From assembly GCF_025465545.1 (NCBI RefSeq), contig NZ_JAODMK010000012.1, positions 1-54,732 of the forward strand: DNA of 54,732 nt, written 5' to 3'. The position numbers were made by a program, and so were the translations under genes. Below, piece after piece: positions 51,065 through 54,732 of this stretch (positions are counted from its first letter, which is position 1; every line of letters starts with the position of its first letter). The stretch comes from Naasia sp. Lineage in GTDB: Bacteria > Actinomycetota > Actinomycetes > Actinomycetales > Microbacteriaceae. A model generated the notes under the pieces. The model was not told the origin of the DNA. It did not search any database and worked only from the letters and a program-made list of their open reading frames with translations.

Positions 51065-52483
51065 TTACCGCCCGGTCAGCTTCCCCGCGCCGCTGGCGCT
51101 GAGGGCGATGACGACGAGCAGCGCCCAGTTCCCCTCGACCAGCAGCCGGCTCTCGGCCAGCGCCTGCGTGAGAAGGGCGGCCAGCAGCAGTCCGGGCAGC
51201 ACCTTGCCCAGCACCCATGAAGCTGCGGCGGAGCCGGCGACGGCGCTCCCCTCCGCGATCGAGGAGCCGGCACCGCCTACCCGGGTGGTCGAGGAGCCCG
51301 CAACGTCTCGAAACCAGGTCGGAGAGATAACCCCCCGCCTCCCCACCGCGACGCCGGTTGATGCGAGGAACGCGACGAAGATCGCCAGCCCGATGATCCC
51401 CAGCTGGAACGCGACATCGAGGTAGGCGTTGTGTGCCTGCAGATACACCACGCCATTCCGGGTGGCCAGATGCGAGAACGGCTCCACCCACGGCTGCCAG
51501 TAACTGGTCCACCCCCACCCGAGCACCGGGTGCTGCACGAACAGGCCCGCGACGATGCTCCAGATGTCGAGCCGCCCGGTCAGGTCTTCGCTCTTGCCCA
51601 GCAGCGTCAATAAGAAGGGATACGCCGCGACCGCACCGATGACCCCGAGGACGAGAAGTGTGCCGACCCCGATCAGTGCCGGCCGACGCCGTTGATGGGC
51701 GAGCAGCATCAGCACCAGCACGACGACGGTCACTGCGGTGGCCACCGTCACGGTGGACGACTGGCTGAGCGAATAGATGAGGGCGGCAAGAGCCAGCGCG
51801 CCGTACCCGTAGCGACGTGTGACGGTTCTGCTGGCGATCTGGCATCCGACCACGATCAGCGCGAGCAGCGCCACGAAGCCGAGGAGGTTGGCGTTGCCGA
51901 GGATTCCCTGGATGCGTCCGCCTTCGAAGAGCAGCGCGCGACTCCAGTAGAAGGCGTCGGGCACCTTCTCGCCGGGCACCACGTTGATCGGGAAGACGGG
52001 CAGCACGGGATGCCGGACGATGAGCGAGACGAACAGCTCGAACAGCAGGGACATCGCGAGGATCGCGACCAGCGCGATGGACAGCGCCCGCACGAACCCT
52101 TCCCACCCGAGCGCGAGCAGGATGGTGAGCCCGGCAAACATTGTCGTGACCACGGCAAACACCGCCAGGAGAGTGGCCGGCAGATAGTGCGTCCACCCCA
52201 GCGACAGCGCGCACCACACGACGAAGAGGCCGAGCGCCAATGCGGGCGCCACAGCGCCCGCACGGGGCTTGACGAGTCCGCGCAACGGGCGTCTCGAAAC
52301 TCCCCCCTGCGAGGCCCGTTCCCTCAGGAGCCCGACGAACACCGCAATCGACACCAGGAGCACCGCCGCGTCCCACACCGCGAACCCGTACCAGCTCAGT
52401 GTGTTCCGCAGCGCCTCCCCGGCGAACAGCGAGAACAGGGCCACCACGGCGTACCCGTGCAGGAACGGGCGGCGCGTCAGCAT
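51065..52483 (-). CDS. O-antigen ligase-like membrane protein
   Basis: A 472-residue protein with about eleven spans and the Wzy_C/WaaL large-loop motif: GRLDIWSIVAGLFVQHPVLGWGWTSYW, then HNAYLDVAFQLGIIGL. GNANLLG lies mid-protein. It is a paralogue of the protein at 5708-6979 and likely ligates or polymerises glycan outside the membrane. ATG 52483 follows a TACGCT -10 box by six bases, so the mRNA is probably leaderless. Two cytoplasmic loops, near residues 65 and 390, are encoded by REP-like sequence with no family counterpart: one is a Gly/Ser/Ala-rich loop after WFRDVAGSSTT. Confidence 0.78.
   Translation of the reverse strand: MLTRRPFLHGYAVVALFSLFAGEALRNTLSWYGFAVWDAAVLLVSIAVFVGLLRERASQGGVSRRPLRGLVKPRAGAVAPALALGLFVVWCALSLGWTHYLPATLLAVFAVVTTMFAGLTILLALGWEGFVRALSIALVAILAMSLLFELFVSLIVRHPVLPVFPINVVPGEKVPDAFYWSRALLFEGGRIQGILGNANLLGFVALLALIVVGCQIASRTVTRRYGYGALALAALIYSLSQSSTVTVATAVTVVVLVLMLLAHQRRRPALIGVGTLLVLGVIGAVAAYPFLLTLLGKSEDLTGRLDIWSIVAGLFVQHPVLGWGWTSYWQPWVEPFSHLATRNGVVYLQAHNAYLDVAFQLGIIGLAIFVAFLASTGVAVGRRGVISPTWFRDVAGSSTTRVGGAGSSIAEGSAVAGSAAASWVLGKVLPGLLLAALLTQALAESRLLVEGNWALLVVIALSASGAGKLTGR
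51284..51314. repeat. REP-like element inside the ligase-like gene
   Basis: Plus strand: an arm GGTCGAGGAGC, a short CCGCAAC spacer, then GTCTCGAAACC. This resembles a repetitive palindromic element that I associate with Microbacteriaceae chromosomes. A degenerate copy of the first arm (ATCGAGGAGC) lies 35 bases upstream. It is read in frame as part of a cytoplasmic loop. Confidence 0.45.
52272..52303. repeat. second, degenerate REP-like element in the same gene
   Basis: ACGAGTCCGCGCAAC followed by GGGC and GTCTCGAAAC matches the core of the element at 51284-51314. It encodes a stretch near residue 65, again in a cytoplasmic loop. Confidence 0.35.
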
Positions 52484-52489
52484 GTCCCC

Positions 52490-52538
52490 AGCGTAGGAGC
52501 GTCCTGCCCCCGTCGTGAGGGACACCCTCGTTCGGGGG
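52490..52538 (-). promoter_or_regulatory. leaderless promoter of the 52483 gene with C/G-tract repeat
   Basis: Minus strand. CCCCCGAACGAGGGT at 52538-52524 starts 43 bases before the -10 box TACGCT (52495-52490), and six bases separate that from the ATG at 52483. The rest of the 217-base gap to 52700 has two TAGCGT boxes (52551-52556, 52640-52645) that may serve the rightward gene. Confidence 0.5.
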
Positions 52539-52700
52539 CTCGTGGTGTATTAGCGTGAGGAAAGGAACATAATCCGCTGCCACAGGGCGACTGTGTAAAT
52601 TCTGTGTGACATCGGCCGCTCCTAGTCATCCCACTCGTTAGCGTCACAGGCAGCAAGACCGCAACGGCACTGGCGCCACAAGAAGCAGGGGAGCAGTTCA

Positions 52701-54194
52701 GTGCAGGATACGCGTACCGATCGTGAGCGCCGAAAGCGCCCACCGGCCCGCGTTCCTCCTCGCGACGACTGGCGAGTGGCCTACATGAACCGCCTCCGAA
52801 TCACGGACGTGCTCGCTGTGATCTGGGCCGTCATCGGCACCGAATTCATCTGGTTCGGCTTCGATGCCGGCCAGGCGGCCGTCGACGGGACCACTCGGCT
52901 CGCGGTGAACTACACCTTCGTCTCGATCCTCATCGCCTGTCTATGGCTTGCGGCGCTCAAGTGGTCGGGGACCCGTGACCACCGAGTCATTGGCACGGAG
53001 TTCACGGAGTACCGGCGAGTGGTCCGGGCGAGCTTCTCGGTGTTCGGGGCGATCGCGATCGGCGCATACCTGTTGGAGATCGACCTGGCACGCGGCTACT
53101 TCCTCACGGCCCTTCCGCTGGGTCTCATCGTGATTTTCGCCTCGCGCTGGATGTGGCGGCAGTGGCTGCGCGTCCAGCGCCGGTCGGGAGGGTACTCGTT
53201 CAACGTTCTGATCGTGGGGTCGGCAGTGAGTGCTGCGCACCTCGCCACGGAACTCGCCCGTCAGCCCGACGCCGGCTACCGGGTCGTGGGCGCCTGCATA
53301 CCGAATGCGTCGCCCTCTGCGGTCCTTGCCGGCTCGGCGGTTCCGGTCTGGTCGGATCTGGATGACATCGTGTCGATCGTCGCCGAGTCCGGCGCGGACA
53401 CCGTGGCGATCACGAGCAGCGATGAGTTGCCGCCATACCGGGTTCGACAGTTGAGCTGGAGCCTCGAGGCGGGCCGCCAGCACATCGTCGTCGCCCCGAG
53501 CCTGACGGACATCGCGGGTCCTCGCATCCACACGCGCCCTGTAGCCGGGCTCCCGCTGCTGCATGTCGAGACGCCCCGATTCGAGGGCGGAAAGGTGGTG
53601 GCGAAGCGCGTCTTCGACCTCGTCGTTTCGGGAGTCCTCGTCCTCCTGCTGTCCCCGATCCTGCTCGGCCTTGCCGCGCTCGTGAAGCTGACGAGCCCCG
53701 GACCGGTCTTTTACCGGCAGGAGCGGATCGGTCAGAACGGCCAGCCCTTCGGCATGATGAAGTTCCGTTCCATGCGGCCGAACGCCGACAAGGAACTGGC
53801 GGCACTGCTCGCGGCCCAGGGCACGAGCGAAAAGCCGCTGTTCAAGATCCAGAACGATCCGCGCATCACCCCGATCGGTCGTGTACTGAGGAAGTACTCG
53901 CTGGATGAGCTGCCTCAGCTACTCAACGTAGTTTGGGGCGACATGAGCTTGGTGGGGCCCCGTCCACAGATCGCTGGCGAGGTCGCTCTCTACGACACTG
54001 CCGCCGAACGTCGACTTCTGCTGAAACCGGGAATGAGCGGGCTGTGGCAGGTTAGCGGTCGCTCCTCCCTCTCCTGGGAAGACGCGATTCGACTTGACCT
54101 CTACTACGTGGAGAACTGGTCGATAACCGGGGACCTGATTATCCTATGGAAAACCGCTCGAGCCGTAGTTGCCCCTGGCGCGGACGCAATCTAG
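52701..54194 (+). CDS. polyprenyl glycosylphosphotransferase, initiating (second copy)
   Basis: A 497-residue paralogue of the protein at 12256-13761 with the same layout: four or five N-terminal spans, a Rossmann-like domain (VLIVGSAVSAAHLATELA) and the C-terminal Bac_transf domain with FYRQERIGQNGQPFGMMKFRSM, YSLDELPQLLNVVWGDMSLVGPRP and KPGMSGLWQVSGRSSLSW. It would attach the first sugar-1-phosphate to polyprenyl phosphate. The two copies share VDxxAITSSDxLPPxxVRxxSWSLEA and GPRIHTRPVAGLP. GGGGAGCAG lies close before the GTG. The acyltransferase gene starts four bases after its stop. Confidence 0.9.
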   Translation: MQDTRTDRERRKRPPARVPPRDDWRVAYMNRLRITDVLAVIWAVIGTEFIWFGFDAGQAAVDGTTRLAVNYTFVSILIACLWLAALKWSGTRDHRVIGTEFTEYRRVVRASFSVFGAIAIGAYLLEIDLARGYFLTALPLGLIVIFASRWMWRQWLRVQRRSGGYSFNVLIVGSAVSAAHLATELARQPDAGYRVVGACIPNASPSAVLAGSAVPVWSDLDDIVSIVAESGADTVAITSSDELPPYRVRQLSWSLEAGRQHIVVAPSLTDIAGPRIHTRPVAGLPLLHVETPRFEGGKVVAKRVFDLVVSGVLVLLLSPILLGLAALVKLTSPGPVFYRQERIGQNGQPFGMMKFRSMRPNADKELAALLAAQGTSEKPLFKIQNDPRITPIGRVLRKYSLDELPQLLNVVWGDMSLVGPRPQIAGEVALYDTAAERRLLLKPGMSGLWQVSGRSSLSWEDAIRLDLYYVENWSITGDLIILWKTARAVVAPGADAI

Positions 54195-54198
54195 CGTG

Positions 54199-54732
54199 AT
54201 GTCGGGTGAGGAGCGCGTGCGCGTCCACTGGATGGACCTCCTTCGAGGGGGGGCGGTACTCCTGGTGGTCCTCTTACATGTGCAGGACGTGGCCCACCAG
54301 TCATCGATTCCCACTCCTGAAGCACTTCGCGTCTTCAATCAGTTCTTTGCGCCGTTTCGGATGCCCACCCTGATGTTCCTTTCCGGCATGCTACTTCCGC
54401 CTTCTCTTGCCAAGGGGCTAAGGAGGTATTATTCGGGTAAGGTCCGTAATATCGCTTGGCCCTACCTCGTATGGTGTCTCCTTTTTCTTCTGCTCGGAGA
54501 AGGAGTACGACCTATTTGGGACCCACTGGCATGGGTCGCGGCCGGGTACCTTTGGTATATTTTCTTCCTTCTTTGCTACTACCTCCTCGCCCCTCTCGTC
54601 TCGCGAGTGAACGCGGGGACTATCTGCATCGCGCTCCTCCTTATCTCAACTCCACTGGCGGATGGGCTCCCTAAATACTTCCTATTCTTCGCAGCTTTCT
54701 TCTTTGCGGGTAACGGTGTCGCCCGAAGCGGT
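54199..54732 (+). CDS. acyltransferase 3 family membrane protein, 5' part
   Basis: An open frame from ATG 54199 runs to the window end, giving 178 residues: MSGEERVRVHWMDLLRGGAVLLVVLLHV, MPTLMFLSGMLLP, VRNIAWPYLVWCLLF. These match the acyltransferase 3 family, close to the fucose-acetylase branch that begins with a catalytic His in the first span and has FLSGM. The start lies four bases after the previous stop, so it is co-transcribed. The GC content falls to about 52 per cent from roughly 54300, against about 68 per cent before, with many A/T-ending codons, a sign of recent transfer. The 3' end is outside the window. Confidence 0.82.
   Translation, partial: MSGEERVRVHWMDLLRGGAVLLVVLLHVQDVAHQSSIPTPEALRVFNQFFAPFRMPTLMFLSGMLLPPSLAKGLRRYYSGKVRNIAWPYLVWCLLFLLLGEGVRPIWDPLAWVAAGYLWYIFFLLCYYLLAPLVSRVNAGTICIALLLISTPLADGLPKYFLFFAAFFFAGNGVARSG

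Noticed and set aside
52595-52615. A CRP/GlxR-like box in the leader of the second initiating transferase (CTGTGT-AAATT-CTGTGT).
   Set aside because: It is a direct repeat, not the palindrome TGTGA-N6-TCACA, so a CRP-family site is not supported.
54434-54441. A further CGGGTAAG on the plus strand.
   Set aside because: It lies inside the acyltransferase coding sequence in the opposite orientation to the leader motifs, so it is probably chance.

Overview
This is a high-GC window with the marks of an actinobacterium. It has GTG starts, TAnnnT promoter -10 boxes, several probably leaderless genes and decaprenyl-type glycan machinery. Short REP-like sequences resemble ones I associate with Microbacteriaceae, so that family is my best guess, but nothing here proves a genus. 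No rRNA, tRNA, CRISPR array or transposase was seen. Almost all of the window is one large island for cell-surface glycopolymer synthesis, export, decoration and length control.

Layout. (1) 1-3646: end of an unknown gene, a small coiled-coil protein, a fused CDP-ribitol synthase (TarI-like plus TarJ-like domains), and a TagGH/Wzm-Wzt type ABC exporter. (2) 3625-8755: an acyltransferase, an SGNH lipoprotein and two polytopic Wzy/O-antigen-ligase-like proteins. (3) 8824-18279: dTDP-rhamnose genes (rmlA, rmlB, an rmlC-rmlD fusion), an initiating sugar-phosphate transferase, a pyruvyltransferase, a flippase, a WecG/TagA-type glycosyltransferase and a GT-B glycosyltransferase. (4) 18311-24037: a flippase, two acyltransferases flanking a Doc-type toxin-antitoxin pair whose toxin lacks its catalytic His, and a CDP-alcohol phosphotransferase. 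(5) 24262-35150: flippase, pyruvyltransferase, GT2-GT4 fusion, polymerase-like protein, Wzz/tyrosine kinase, an anchored beta-helix protein and a GT4. (6) 35123-47607: GT2, two giant paralogous secreted proteins (beta-propeller, LamG, PKD, beta-sandwich domains), a small anchored protein and an OafA-like acyltransferase-SGNH protein. (7) 47747-54732: a DUF6492-like protein, a DUF1972 glycosyltransferase, a TagD-like cytidylyltransferase, a further ligase-like protein, a second initiating transferase and the start of another acyltransferase in sequence of much lower GC.

How the parts fit (inference): activated rhamnose and CDP-alcohols are made in the cytoplasm. Repeat units start on lipid carrier through one of two PssY/WbaP-like enzymes and are extended by the glycosyltransferases. 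They are flipped by Wzx-like proteins or the ABC exporter, polymerised by Wzy-like proteins under Wzz/kinase control, and decorated with acyl and pyruvyl groups.

The most unusual signal is regulatory. Several units share a promoter layout: a C-tract/G-tract inverted repeat (CCCC-N4-8-GGGG) about 36-48 bp upstream of a TAnnnT box. Four of these units (flippase at 24262, the two giant genes, the TagD-like gene) also carry one to three copies of CTTACCCG in the leader, often as small hairpins with ACCCG in the loop. In both giant genes the GTG start codon lies inside the same hairpin. This could be an actinobacterial counterpart of JUMPstart/ops or of LoaP-type leader elements, but that is a hypothesis.
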